Part shown: piece after piece, positions 55,163-62,819 of the stretch
Position numbering within the stretch: the stretch's first letter is position 1
Layout of the letters: the number at the start of each line of letters is the position of its first letter
Assembly (NCBI RefSeq): GCF_052048155.1
Contig: NZ_JBNAIK010000007.1
Coordinates: 1-64,000 of the forward strand
DNA length: 64,000 nt
Direction: 5' to 3'
From: HIMB114 sp052048155
GTDB taxonomy: Bacteria > Pseudomonadota > Alphaproteobacteria > Pelagibacterales > Pelagibacteraceae
The notes under the pieces: model-generated
Seen by the model: only the letters and a program-made list of their open reading frames with translations
Told to the model about the DNA's origin: nothing
Databases searched by the model: none
Program-made: the position numbers and the translations under genes

Positions 55163-56858
55163 TTTCAGTTTCTTTTCGAATTTCAGAGATATTATTAACT
55201 AAAGCTTCGCATTCATTTTTTAAATTTTTAAAAACTTTTTCCCAATGGTGATCTGTCTGTCTAAACAATCTCATATTGTCATACCAAATACTATCTTCTT
55301 TATCTAAGAACCATCTCCAATCAGGAACCTTAGATAATAATACCCATGTTTGTGTTCCAAGAGAACCTGCAAGATGCGCAATAGACGTATCGGTCGTAAT
55401 AACCAAATCTAAATATTTTAAAATTGCGGTGGTATCTAGAAACTTATTTGATCCCTGATCGATTAGAGGATCATAATCAATAATTTGTTTTTCAAATTCA
55501 TTTTTTAGAATTTGGTTTCTTGCATAACCTTTTTGTAGTGAGATAAATGATGCATTTGGAATCGATAATACATCTTTGAACATAGACAGATTTACACTAT
55601 TCAAGTGATCTCTTGGATTTAAAGGATCTCCTTGCCAACATAAACCAATTTTTACTTTTTGATCAACCCCAAGTAACATTTCCCATTCCTCAAGCTTATT
55701 ATCATTAACTTTAATTTCAATTGGCTGAGGACATTGCTCTAAAATATTAGGTGCTAAGATTTTTGGTAAATCTAATAATGGAACCCAATAGAAAAAATTA
55801 TCATAATTTTGATCAGGTAATACAAACTCGTCAATTTCAGCTATATTTTCAAACAGATGTTGTATTTCCATTGGACAACTAAAAACTATTTCACAATCAA
55901 GTTGTTTTAAAAGTGGAATATACCTTGAAAACTGAATAATATTTCCATAACCATTTTCACTACAAACTAGTATTCTTTTTCCAGCTAATGGTTCACCACG
56001 CCAAATTGTTTTCTTCTTACTTAAAATATTTTTTAACAATGGATCATTAAATATTCGTGAGTGATAACGGTCAAATCCATCATTAAAATTTTGCGTTAAT
56101 AAATGAATAGACCCTAAATTTGTATTCGCACGACTAAAATCTGGACTTAAATTTAAAGTTGCTTCATAAATTTCCTTTGCACGATCAAAATTACCAGAAT
56201 GGAATAAGGTATTTGCAAAATTAAAATGTGCAATTGATGAGTCTGGTTTTATTTTTACCGCTTTTTCATGACATAGTACGGCGTCATCATATTTTTTTTG
56301 AAGATAAAATAAGTTCCCAAGATTACTTAAAATAAAGTGATTATTGGGGTTATTTGTAATTGCATTTTGATAAACTTTTATCGCTTCATCAAAATTCTTA
56401 TTTTTTTTATGTATTAGGGCTAGGTTGAGGTAAGCAAAAACTTCCTTAGGATTAATGTTAATTGCATCTTCATAACACATGATTGCTTCTTCTATATTAT
56501 CCATTTCTTGCTGAGCTAAACCTAAAGTAATGTATGCTTGAGTATATAAAGGATCCTTTTCTATGATTTTTTTCATTAACGCTTCTGTAAGTTCATAATA
56601 TTTTAAATAATAAATGTTCTCTCCTAGTTTATATAAAATATCCTTGTTATTTTGATCTCGTTGTGAAGCATCAAGATAGTACCAGATCGATTTTTTATAA
56701 AAGTTCTGGTTAAAATAAATATCACCTAAAAGTTCGTAAATTTTTGGATTTCCAGGTTGTTTATTAAGTAGAACCGAAGCTCTACTTTCTGCATAGGTGA
56801 ATTTTTTACTTTGAATTAAATTTTTGGTTTCTTGGATTTCAGAGTTAATTAATTCCAT
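55146..56858 (-). CDS. TPR protein with glycosyltransferase-like C-terminal domain
   Basis: 570 aa. Residues 1 to about 265 hold roughly seven TPR units (AYITLGLAQQEMDNIEEAI, AYLNLALIHKKNKNFDEAI, ILSNLGNLFYLQKKYDDAV, AHFNFANTLFHSGNFDRAK). The C-terminal half has the GT-B pattern of TPR/GT9-like enzymes: ENGYGNIIQFSRYIPLLKQLD, IGLCWQGDPLNPRDHLNSV, DLVITTDTSIAHLAGSLG, WVLLSKVPDWRWFLDKEDS and MRLFRQ. It could glycosylate a protein, with pilin the natural suspect. It is in an operon after prepilin peptidase. Confidence 0.85.
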   Translation of the reverse strand: MELINSEIQETKNLIQSKKFTYAESRASVLLNKQPGNPKIYELLGDIYFNQNFYKKSIWYYLDASQRDQNNKDILYKLGENIYYLKYYELTEALMKKIIEKDPLYTQAYITLGLAQQEMDNIEEAIMCYEDAININPKEVFAYLNLALIHKKNKNFDEAIKVYQNAITNNPNNHFILSNLGNLFYLQKKYDDAVLCHEKAVKIKPDSSIAHFNFANTLFHSGNFDRAKEIYEATLNLSPDFSRANTNLGSIHLLTQNFNDGFDRYHSRIFNDPLLKNILSKKKTIWRGEPLAGKRILVCSENGYGNIIQFSRYIPLLKQLDCEIVFSCPMEIQHLFENIAEIDEFVLPDQNYDNFFYWVPLLDLPKILAPNILEQCPQPIEIKVNDNKLEEWEMLLGVDQKVKIGLCWQGDPLNPRDHLNSVNLSMFKDVLSIPNASFISLQKGYARNQILKNEFEKQIIDYDPLIDQGSNKFLDTTAILKYLDLVITTDTSIAHLAGSLGTQTWVLLSKVPDWRWFLDKEDSIWYDNMRLFRQTDHHWEKVFKNLKNECEALVNNISEIRKETETTSEA

Positions 56859-56893
56859 GTTTATTACGAATCTCTAAAAAAGATCATAAATGA

Positions 56894-57652
56894 TTATAAT
56901 AGGAATTTGTAGAAAGTATCACCAATCAAAATGTATAAAAAAGCGGCCAAGGTAATAAAACAGCCATAAGGAATGGGGTAACGCCTATCTTTTTTGATTA
57001 TTGTGAGAGGAATGGCAATAATTAGGGCCGTTACTGATGAAAAAAACATAACAAATAAAATTGATTTTAAACCAAGCCAAGCACCAATCATCATCATTAA
57101 TTTTGCATCACCAAGACCCATCCCTTCAATTTTTTTATATTTATAAAAAAACCATCGGATTAAATAAAATACACTAAAACCTATGATTAAACCTGCAAAC
57201 GAATCTGCAATCAAAACGCTAAATGGATTTAATTTAATTGCAGATAAAACAAAACCTATAACACTTAATGGTAGGGTAAAAATATCCAGAATCAAATATT
57301 CATTTAAATCTGTAAAAAATATGATGACTAGTGATGATAAAAGGATTGAAAAAAATAATGCATTTAAAGTTAATCCAAATTGTAAATAACTAAATAAAAA
57401 AATAGAAGCGGTTAAAATTTCTACTAATGGGTATTGAAAACTAATTTTTTTTTTACAGAAATGACATTTGCCTAATAGGAATATAAAACTAATGAGTGGT
57501 ATATTATGATACCATTTTAGTTTGTTACTACAATTTAGACAAGCTGATGACTTTAGAAATATATCCTGATCTTTTGGTAATCTTAAAATACAAACATTAA
57601 AAAAACTGCCAACGATGAGACCAAATAAAAAAAGGTAGGTTTCAACTACCAC
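56894..57652 (-). CDS. pilD: Prepilin peptidase/N-methyltransferase PilD
   Basis: 252 aa, GTG start at 57652. N-terminal GLIVGSFFNVCILRLP, zinc-type CxxC pairs (CLNC, CHFC), first aspartate in IFFTDLNEYLILD, second in the GxGD motif GMGLGDAKLMMMIGAWLG, and about eight membrane helices. It cleaves the pilin leader after Gly and methylates the new N-terminus. It starts 6 nt after the STAS gene, so the two are probably one transcript. Confidence 0.95.
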   Translation of the reverse strand: MVVETYLFLFGLIVGSFFNVCILRLPKDQDIFLKSSACLNCSNKLKWYHNIPLISFIFLLGKCHFCKKKISFQYPLVEILTASIFLFSYLQFGLTLNALFFSILLSSLVIIFFTDLNEYLILDIFTLPLSVIGFVLSAIKLNPFSVLIADSFAGLIIGFSVFYLIRWFFYKYKKIEGMGLGDAKLMMMIGAWLGLKSILFVMFFSSVTALIIAIPLTIIKKDRRYPIPYGCFITLAAFLYILIGDTFYKFLL

Positions 57653-57658
57653 TTAAAA

Positions 57659-58192
57659 TTATCTTTTGAATTTAATTTTGTCATCTCCATCATCATCACG
57701 ACTAACTTGAGGAGAAATATTGTCATTAGTAGAATCTGCTACTGGTGTTTCTTCAGTTACCGCTGAAGGGGCTTCTTCAGCAGGCGCTGCAGCTGGTTCA
57801 TTGCCTGTCATATCGATATTGTCACTCGCTGTTTCTTGTGGAGCTGCTTCAGGTTCAGGGGCAGGAGCGGAACCCGCATCTTTGCCACTCTGACTTTCGA
57901 TTTTAAAAATTTTATCAAGATGAGCTAGTTTGATAACTTTCATCACCTCATTACTTACATTAATAAGGACAAAAGGTTTATTTGTTTTTTTTCCAGTTTG
58001 CATTCCCTCAACTAATGAGGCTATTCCAGAAGAGTCAATATAACTGACTTTTGCCAGGTCAACTGATACAGATTTGCACTTTTCAAATAATTCCTTGATA
58101 TTTTCTCTTACTACTGGCGATTGATCTAAATCAATTTCCTGACCTAGTTCTAAAATGCCATTATCCCCATTAATTTTTTGTTCGATAGACAT
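57659..58192 (-). CDS. STAS-domain anti-anti-sigma factor-like protein with acidic tail
   Basis: 177 aa. Residues 1 to about 105 form an STAS domain with EIDLDQSPVVRENIKELFEKC and the phosphorylatable serine in VSYIDSSGIASLVEG, the RsbV/SpoIIAA signature. The tail of about 70 residues is Ala/Pro/Glu-rich and ends DDDGDDKIKFKR. The tail is unusual for RsbV and could be a flexible tether. It heads an operon with pilD and the TPR-glycosyltransferase, linking partner switching to pilin processing. Confidence 0.9.
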   Translation of the reverse strand: MSIEQKINGDNGILELGQEIDLDQSPVVRENIKELFEKCKSVSVDLAKVSYIDSSGIASLVEGMQTGKKTNKPFVLINVSNEVMKVIKLAHLDKIFKIESQSGKDAGSAPAPEPEAAPQETASDNIDMTGNEPAAAPAEEAPSAVTEETPVADSTNDNISPQVSRDDDGDDKIKFKR

Positions 58193-58235
58193 GTGATAAA
58201 CTTTATACTATTAAACTGTAAAAACAAGATTTCTT

Positions 58236-58754
58236 ATGATTATTGATTGCATCTGTGGTTTAAAAAAATTCGAGGTCAATGCAGACCAAATTCCAAATGA
58301 AGGTCGACAAGTCAAATGTGGAGTGTGCTCTAAAGAGTGGTTTTATAAACCAGGAGAAAATAATTCTACCTTACAATTAGATCAAACAAACATAGACACT
58401 TCATCACAAGTAAGTGAAGATATAAGTATTCCACAAGTTACAGAGGAAGCAATTTCTGCAGCTGAACAAGATCAAAAAATGAACTTTTCTTTTGATGACG
58501 ATGATAACACCATGCCGTCAAAAAGTGAGATGGATGAAAATTTAGAAAAGTTTAAAGCTGAAAGAAAAAAGAAAAAAAAGAGCTCACTATCTCAAGGCGC
58601 AAGAACAAGAATGCTTTTTTATTTATTAATTCTTTTGTTATTAGCTTTAGCTACAGTTAGCGTGCCTTACAAATCTAGCGTGCTTGCAGTATTCCCAGAG
58701 CTATCAATAATTTTTGAGGGTTTAACACCAATATATAATGCAATTTTTAAATAA
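58236..58754 (+). CDS. ZitP-like MJ0042 zinc-finger membrane protein
   Basis: 172 aa. N-terminal zinc finger with C5 and C7, then IPNEGRQVKCGVCSKEW with C28, C31 and W35. The first pair is CxC, not the usual CxxC. An acidic middle part (FSFDDDDNTM) and a lysine-rich stretch precede one membrane helix (MLFYLLILLLLALATVSV) near 140-160. Caulobacter ZitP has the same order and, as I recall, uses a tryptophan at position 35 to bind PopZ and control pilus assembly. The larger C-terminal DUF3426 of ZitP is missing. It is next to pilO. Confidence 0.72.
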   Translation: MIIDCICGLKKFEVNADQIPNEGRQVKCGVCSKEWFYKPGENNSTLQLDQTNIDTSSQVSEDISIPQVTEEAISAAEQDQKMNFSFDDDDNTMPSKSEMDENLEKFKAERKKKKKSSLSQGARTRMLFYLLILLLLALATVSVPYKSSVLAVFPELSIIFEGLTPIYNAIFK

Positions 58755-59447
58755 CTAATTTTTTTGCTGTTCTTTTAGTTCTTTTAATTTTTTCTCTCTC
58801 GCAAGCTTTCTCTCTTCGGCTCTTTTCATTTGCTCAATAAATTTCTTTTTATCTTTGAATAACTTGTCTTTTTGTTCATAAACAACGGCACTAATAACTG
58901 CATTTATTTTAATCTTTGATGAAGTTGGTGTTTCTCTAATTATTGTTTCTTTATCAAAATTTATTCTAAAAGGAGTTTTGGCAATATCTTTTTTAAAATT
59001 AACATAATCATTATATTTAGACAGTAAAGCCATATTGATAGAATACATCTTATAATCTCTGACTTTAAAACTTTTTCCTTCATTTAAAGTGCTAATGAAA
59101 ACATTATTTTTGTTTGCCAAACCAGAAATTGAATTTTTAAAACTTTGAAATTCAATAGGTGACATAATTGTTTCTAATGATTTGATATATTTATATTCTA
59201 AATCTTTGGTTTCTTTACCGATTTTTGCCATTTCAGTAATAATTGACTTTGATTTTTGCTCTGCGCTTTTACCAATATTAATTTTTTTTGCTTGTGATCC
59301 TTTAAGGCTAACAGTGTAGATTTCTAAAATAAGTATTAAAACAATTGTAAATACTAGAACAGAAACACCAATGACAATTTTTTTTGAATGATCCTTTAAA
59401 GTTTCATCTTGAATTGAATTACTTTTATCTTTTTTTGATCCAAACAC
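58755..59447 (-). CDS. pilO: PilO-like inner-membrane pilus assembly protein
   Basis: 230 aa from a GTG at 59447. Short cytoplasmic tail, one helix (IVIGVSVLVFTIVLILILEI), a coiled-coil (AEQKSKSIITEMAKIGKETKDLEYKY) and a C-terminal ferredoxin-like domain (FISTLNEGKSFKVRDYKMYSINMALLSKYNDYVNFKKDI). A Lys/Glu helix ends the chain. This is the PilO layout; sequence identity is weak. PilN is supplied by the PilM-PilN fusion and PilP by the LysM fusion about 26 kb away. Confidence 0.72.
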   Translation of the reverse strand: MFGSKKDKSNSIQDETLKDHSKKIVIGVSVLVFTIVLILILEIYTVSLKGSQAKKINIGKSAEQKSKSIITEMAKIGKETKDLEYKYIKSLETIMSPIEFQSFKNSISGLANKNNVFISTLNEGKSFKVRDYKMYSINMALLSKYNDYVNFKKDIAKTPFRINFDKETIIRETPTSSKIKINAVISAVVYEQKDKLFKDKKKFIEQMKRAEERKLAREKKLKELKEQQKN

Positions 59448-59452
59448 GTAAA

Positions 59453-59638
59453 TTACAATATTTCCAAATTAATTTTTTTTATAATTCTACTGCACAAACT
59501 ATTAGATGAATTTATTACAAACTTCTCTACGTTTTCGATTTGATTTTCTTTCAAAACAGGATTTTCATACTTAGATTCATAAATTCTTTGAGTTGCCCTA
59601 ACTAAACTCTCAACATCCAATTTGCTATTATTTTGCAT
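59453..59638 (-). CDS. Uncharacterised small protein upstream of pilO
   Basis: 61 aa, ATG at 59638, no signal peptide or membrane helix. Mostly helical and polar (LDVESLVRATQRIYESKYE). It ends 5 nt before the pilO-like start and is presumably co-transcribed. No family recognised; real status rests on its spacing to pilO and divergent position to the PopZ-like gene. Confidence 0.5.
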   Translation of the reverse strand: MQNNSKLDVESLVRATQRIYESKYENPVLKENQIENVEKFVINSSNSLCSRIIKKINLEIL

Positions 59639-59683
59639 AATATAAAGCTTTTGTTAAATTTTATCTATTGATTCGTAATATAT

Positions 59684-61126
59684 ATGTTTGAAAAGAACAA
59701 TTCTATTAAAGAAATACTTAAAGAAGCAAAAGAAAAACTGTCTAAAGACAAAGGTTTAGTTTCAGAAAAAGAAGAATTCAATCAAAAGGTATCAAAGGCG
59801 TTAGACGGCAACGTTCTAGTTTTAAATAAAATTTACGGAAATGATTCGAAAGAAAATATTGACCAAAGAACAAAAAAAATCACTGAAATAGTCGAGCACC
59901 AAAGCGCTCTACTTTTGAATCAAGAGGTTTCACATGGAAGAGAAACAACTTTGTTATTATCTCAAGAGGTAGATGAAAATGAAACTCTTGTACTAAATAA
60001 AGAAGTAGCAGAGAGCGGCACTCTTTTATTAGATCAAGAATATGAAGGACCATATTCAGACGAATTAAAAGAAATTCATCGTGAGATTGATGAGCTTAAA
60101 GAAAGGTCAGAAGAAAAAGATCCATTTATTGAGAGAATAGAACAATTAGAAGAAAAACAGGTCACTCTATTTAATAAAGTTGATCAAGCTTTAAATGAAA
60201 TTCAGGCTAAGGATCCATCCGAGGAAATAGCATTAAAGTTTGATATTTTTAATAATCAAATTAGTAATGAAATAGATGAAAAAATTACACAAATTAGTGA
60301 TCAAAATTCTATTTTTGAAGAACGTTTATCTCAAATAGAAAACTCATCTGAAAATCTTAAAAATAGTATTGAGAACCTTGATTTTAAGATTGAGGAATTA
60401 TCAAGAAGTTTAAATGAAAGTTTAAACAACAATATACAGCAACAAATATCTCAAATTGAACAAAATAAAGTTACTCAAGAACAAAATATTCAAAGCCGTT
60501 TTGATGTAATTGAAAATCAAATGAAAACAAGTGTAGATCAGTTGCACAAATATCTAGAGGAAGAAAAATTAAGAAAAGAAGAGGAAAAAAAGAATGATCC
60601 AGAATATCAATCAAATTTAAGACTTAATAATATTTATAAAATTATTGAAATGCAAATCAGCCAATCTTTGGTCAATAATATTTCAAATCAATCTGTTGCG
60701 AATATACATCCCAATCAATCCGTTCAAAAAACAGATTCTGCAGAAGTAATTAAAAATAAAGACAGTGAAATTTTAGAAAAATTAGATCTTTTAAGCCAGC
60801 AGCTATCAAGTAAAATTCAAATTGATGATCAAGGAATTAAAGAAATGTACAATCTAACAAATTCTAAAATTGAGCAAATGCAAGATAAAGTAGAAAAAGT
60901 AATTTTAGAGTCAAAGGGTAACAAAGAGTTAATTGAATATTTTAAATCATATGAATTAAAAAATTTAGAAGGCTTGAATTTTGATTTATCCCAACTTAAA
61001 CAGTTTGACGGATTAGATCAGGCTAAATCATTTGTTGAAGAGTTAATTATAAAAGAAACCAAAAACTGGATTAATCAAAATCAGAAAAATATTGAAGAAA
61101 TTTGTAAAAAGATCATATACAAATAA
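59684..61126 (+). CDS. PopZ-like polar organizing protein with repeated motif
   Basis: 480 aa, highly charged and coiled-coil. The N-terminus NNSIKEILKEAKEKLSKDKG resembles the PopZ client-binding helix (EPTMEEILASIRRIISED). The C-terminus FVEELIIKETKNWINQNQKNIEEICKKI resembles the PopZ oligomerisation helix pair (LRPLLKEWLDQNLPRIVE). Between residues 48 and 125 a short motif, NVLVLNKIYG, ALLLNQEV, TLLLSQEV, TLVLNKEV, TLLLDQEY, occurs five times; PopZ has one such VLELTD-like segment. The remaining 330 residues are a coiled-coil absent from PopZ. PopZ forms polar condensates that gather pilus and cell-cycle proteins. It is followed 5 nt later by a pilin gene. Confidence 0.6.
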   Translation: MFEKNNSIKEILKEAKEKLSKDKGLVSEKEEFNQKVSKALDGNVLVLNKIYGNDSKENIDQRTKKITEIVEHQSALLLNQEVSHGRETTLLLSQEVDENETLVLNKEVAESGTLLLDQEYEGPYSDELKEIHREIDELKERSEEKDPFIERIEQLEEKQVTLFNKVDQALNEIQAKDPSEEIALKFDIFNNQISNEIDEKITQISDQNSIFEERLSQIENSSENLKNSIENLDFKIEELSRSLNESLNNNIQQQISQIEQNKVTQEQNIQSRFDVIENQMKTSVDQLHKYLEEEKLRKEEEKKNDPEYQSNLRLNNIYKIIEMQISQSLVNNISNQSVANIHPNQSVQKTDSAEVIKNKDSEILEKLDLLSQQLSSKIQIDDQGIKEMYNLTNSKIEQMQDKVEKVILESKGNKELIEYFKSYELKNLEGLNFDLSQLKQFDGLDQAKSFVEELIIKETKNWINQNQKNIEEICKKIIYK

Positions 61127-61131
61127 TCTTC

Positions 61132-61674
61132 ATGAAAAAAAATTCAGGCTTTTCTCTAATAGAGCTACTTGTTGTTGTTGCAATCATTGGTGTGCTTTCT
61201 GGTATTGGTACCGTAGGATTTCAAAGGTATGTAGAGGCTGCGAAAAATAAAGTTGCTTTACAAAACTACGATACTGTTATTGATTTTTTTTCAACTGAAT
61301 TGATTATTTTAAATAATAATATTAATGAAAAATCCTCTCTTATAAAAGTTGGAAGTAACAAATGGACAAAAGATACCCATAATCTAAATTCTTTTTTAAC
61401 AGGTTCTGCAAACTACCATGATCTAGGTTTTGGATTAGCTAATTTTAAAAATCCATTTGCAAACCAAACAATAAAACAAGTTTACTCGTTAAGTGATCCT
61501 GATGATGCCAGTGACTCTAATGTAACAAAAAAAGGAAATATTATTTTAAGAGTGCACCCAGATCATTCTACCGATGGTGCAAAAATCACAGGTGATCGCC
61601 GTTTTCAAGTAATCTATTATTCAGATGACGGTGTTATTGATACAGTTAATACTAAAGAATTTACGCTTAAGTAA
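61132..61674 (+). CDS. Type IV pilin, array copy 6 (short form)
   Basis: 180 aa. Leader MKKNSG, then FSLIELLVVVAIIGVLSGIG. The C-terminal part keeps the FKNPF and KKGNIILRV blocks and the KRFQVIYYSDDG-like strand, but has no cysteines. It pairs with copy 7 in using NPF and a shorter body. It starts 5 nt after the PopZ-like gene, so the two are coupled. Confidence 0.92.
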   Translation: MKKNSGFSLIELLVVVAIIGVLSGIGTVGFQRYVEAAKNKVALQNYDTVIDFFSTELIILNNNINEKSSLIKVGSNKWTKDTHNLNSFLTGSANYHDLGFGLANFKNPFANQTIKQVYSLSDPDDASDSNVTKKGNIILRVHPDHSTDGAKITGDRRFQVIYYSDDGVIDTVNTKEFTLK

Positions 61675-61678
61675 TTTG

Positions 61679-62041
61679 TTACACAAAAAATTTAAAAATA
61701 TCTTTTAAATAAGTAAATAGTGCAAGAACTATTGCAAATTTAGCAATGACTGACCAATATCTTCTTCCAGTATAATGATTTGCACTTCTCCAAATACCAA
61801 CAGTTGAAATAATTGAGTAAATCAAAAACAAAAATGTGATAAATAAAAGTATCACTCTTTCATATAGACCTTTCGGTACAAATTGCTGATTTAATAGAGC
61901 ATCTAATGCATTTTCTTGAAATAAAAGCGCTAAACTTATTAAAATAATAAAAAATATTAGCGGGACAATGTTGCCAAAAAACCAATAGGATTTTGACAAG
62001 GAATAGTGACCATTCCACAATTTTTTAAGTATTTTAGTCAT
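61679..62041 (-). CDS. Uncharacterised small integral membrane protein
   Basis: 120 aa with about three membrane helices (NIVPLIFFIILISLALLF, VILLFITFLFLIYSIIST, VIAKFAIVLALFTYL). The motif WRSANHYTGRRYWSVIAK between the second and third helix is a conserved-looking loop. Such proteins are common in proteobacteria but have no assigned function. It is wedged between two pilin genes, divergent from copy 7 with 74 nt between starts. Confidence 0.65.
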   Translation of the reverse strand: MTKILKKLWNGHYSLSKSYWFFGNIVPLIFFIILISLALLFQENALDALLNQQFVPKGLYERVILLFITFLFLIYSIISTVGIWRSANHYTGRRYWSVIAKFAIVLALFTYLKDIFKFFV

Positions 62042-62115
62042 ATTAATTTGGTTGCAATAATTACCAATTTTAAATAGAAACTTTGAAGTTAACTAAAAAC
62101 GGAGAATATATATAT

Positions 62116-62766
62116 ATGAACAAAACACTAGAAAAAGGTTTCTCATTAGTAGAGCTTCTAGTTGTTGTTGCTATTATCGGAGTTTTAGCCGGAGTAGGTA
62201 TTGTAGGATATCAATCTTACACTGAGTCTGCCAAGGAAAAAGTTGCCGAAGCAAACTACAACTCAGTGGTTAGATTTATTGAAACTGAATTAACTTTGTT
62301 AAACAATGGTGTGCAAGATAAGTCAGGTGCTTTATTTGCAATTAACGCTGTTGAAACTGTAACATCATCAACTTATTCAAGCTGTGGTACAACTGCATTT
62401 AATAGAGGAAACTCTACAAATGGTACCATTCAAAAGTTAAAAGGTGCTGTTGCATGTCATTTTGGAACTCAAGATGGTGGATTAAAGTTTAAAAATCCAT
62501 TTAAATCATCACAAACTAATGCTGTTGTTGGTACTGATGATAATAGTGTTGGACCTGTTGCGTTATATCAAAAAGGTACAATTATTATCAGACAATCTCA
62601 AAATACTGAGAACGGTATCACGTCTGCCGGTCAAGTAGCTGCAGAAACTGCTACTGCTGGAAAAATCACAGTGACTTATGTTGGTAAGAATGAAACAGCT
62701 GTTCCAGCTCTTACCGCGCAGTCTACTGCAAATGGTTACAAACATAAACATTTAGAATTAAAATAG
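62116..62766 (+). CDS. Type IV pilin, array copy 7, candidate major pilin
   Basis: 216 aa from the ATG at 62116 (GGAG at 62101). Leader MNKTLEKG, then FSLVELLVVVAIIGVLAGVG. It has ETELTLLNNG, FKNPF and KGTIIIRQS blocks, two cysteines (SSCGTT, VACHFG), and a Lys/His tail (KHKHLELK). It is the only pilin copy followed by a strong intrinsic terminator and it stands alone, with its own upstream gap of 74 nt. That fits a highly expressed main subunit; expression is inferred. Confidence 0.92.
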   Translation: MNKTLEKGFSLVELLVVVAIIGVLAGVGIVGYQSYTESAKEKVAEANYNSVVRFIETELTLLNNGVQDKSGALFAINAVETVTSSTYSSCGTTAFNRGNSTNGTIQKLKGAVACHFGTQDGGLKFKNPFKSSQTNAVVGTDDNSVGPVALYQKGTIIIRQSQNTENGITSAGQVAAETATAGKITVTYVGKNETAVPALTAQSTANGYKHKHLELK

Positions 62767-62786
62767 TTTTTTAAATTATTTTATTT

Positions 62787-62819
62787 AAAAAGGCCTCAAT
62801 TTATTTGAGGCCTTTTTTT
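62787..62819 (+). terminator. Intrinsic terminator after pilin copy 7
   Basis: A perfect 13-bp stem (AAAAAGGCCTCAA and TTGAGGCCTTTTT) with a 5-nt TTTAT loop, followed by further T. The left arm starts with A, so it can also end transcription of the convergent sulfatase gene. It is the clearest terminator in the window. Confidence 0.93.
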
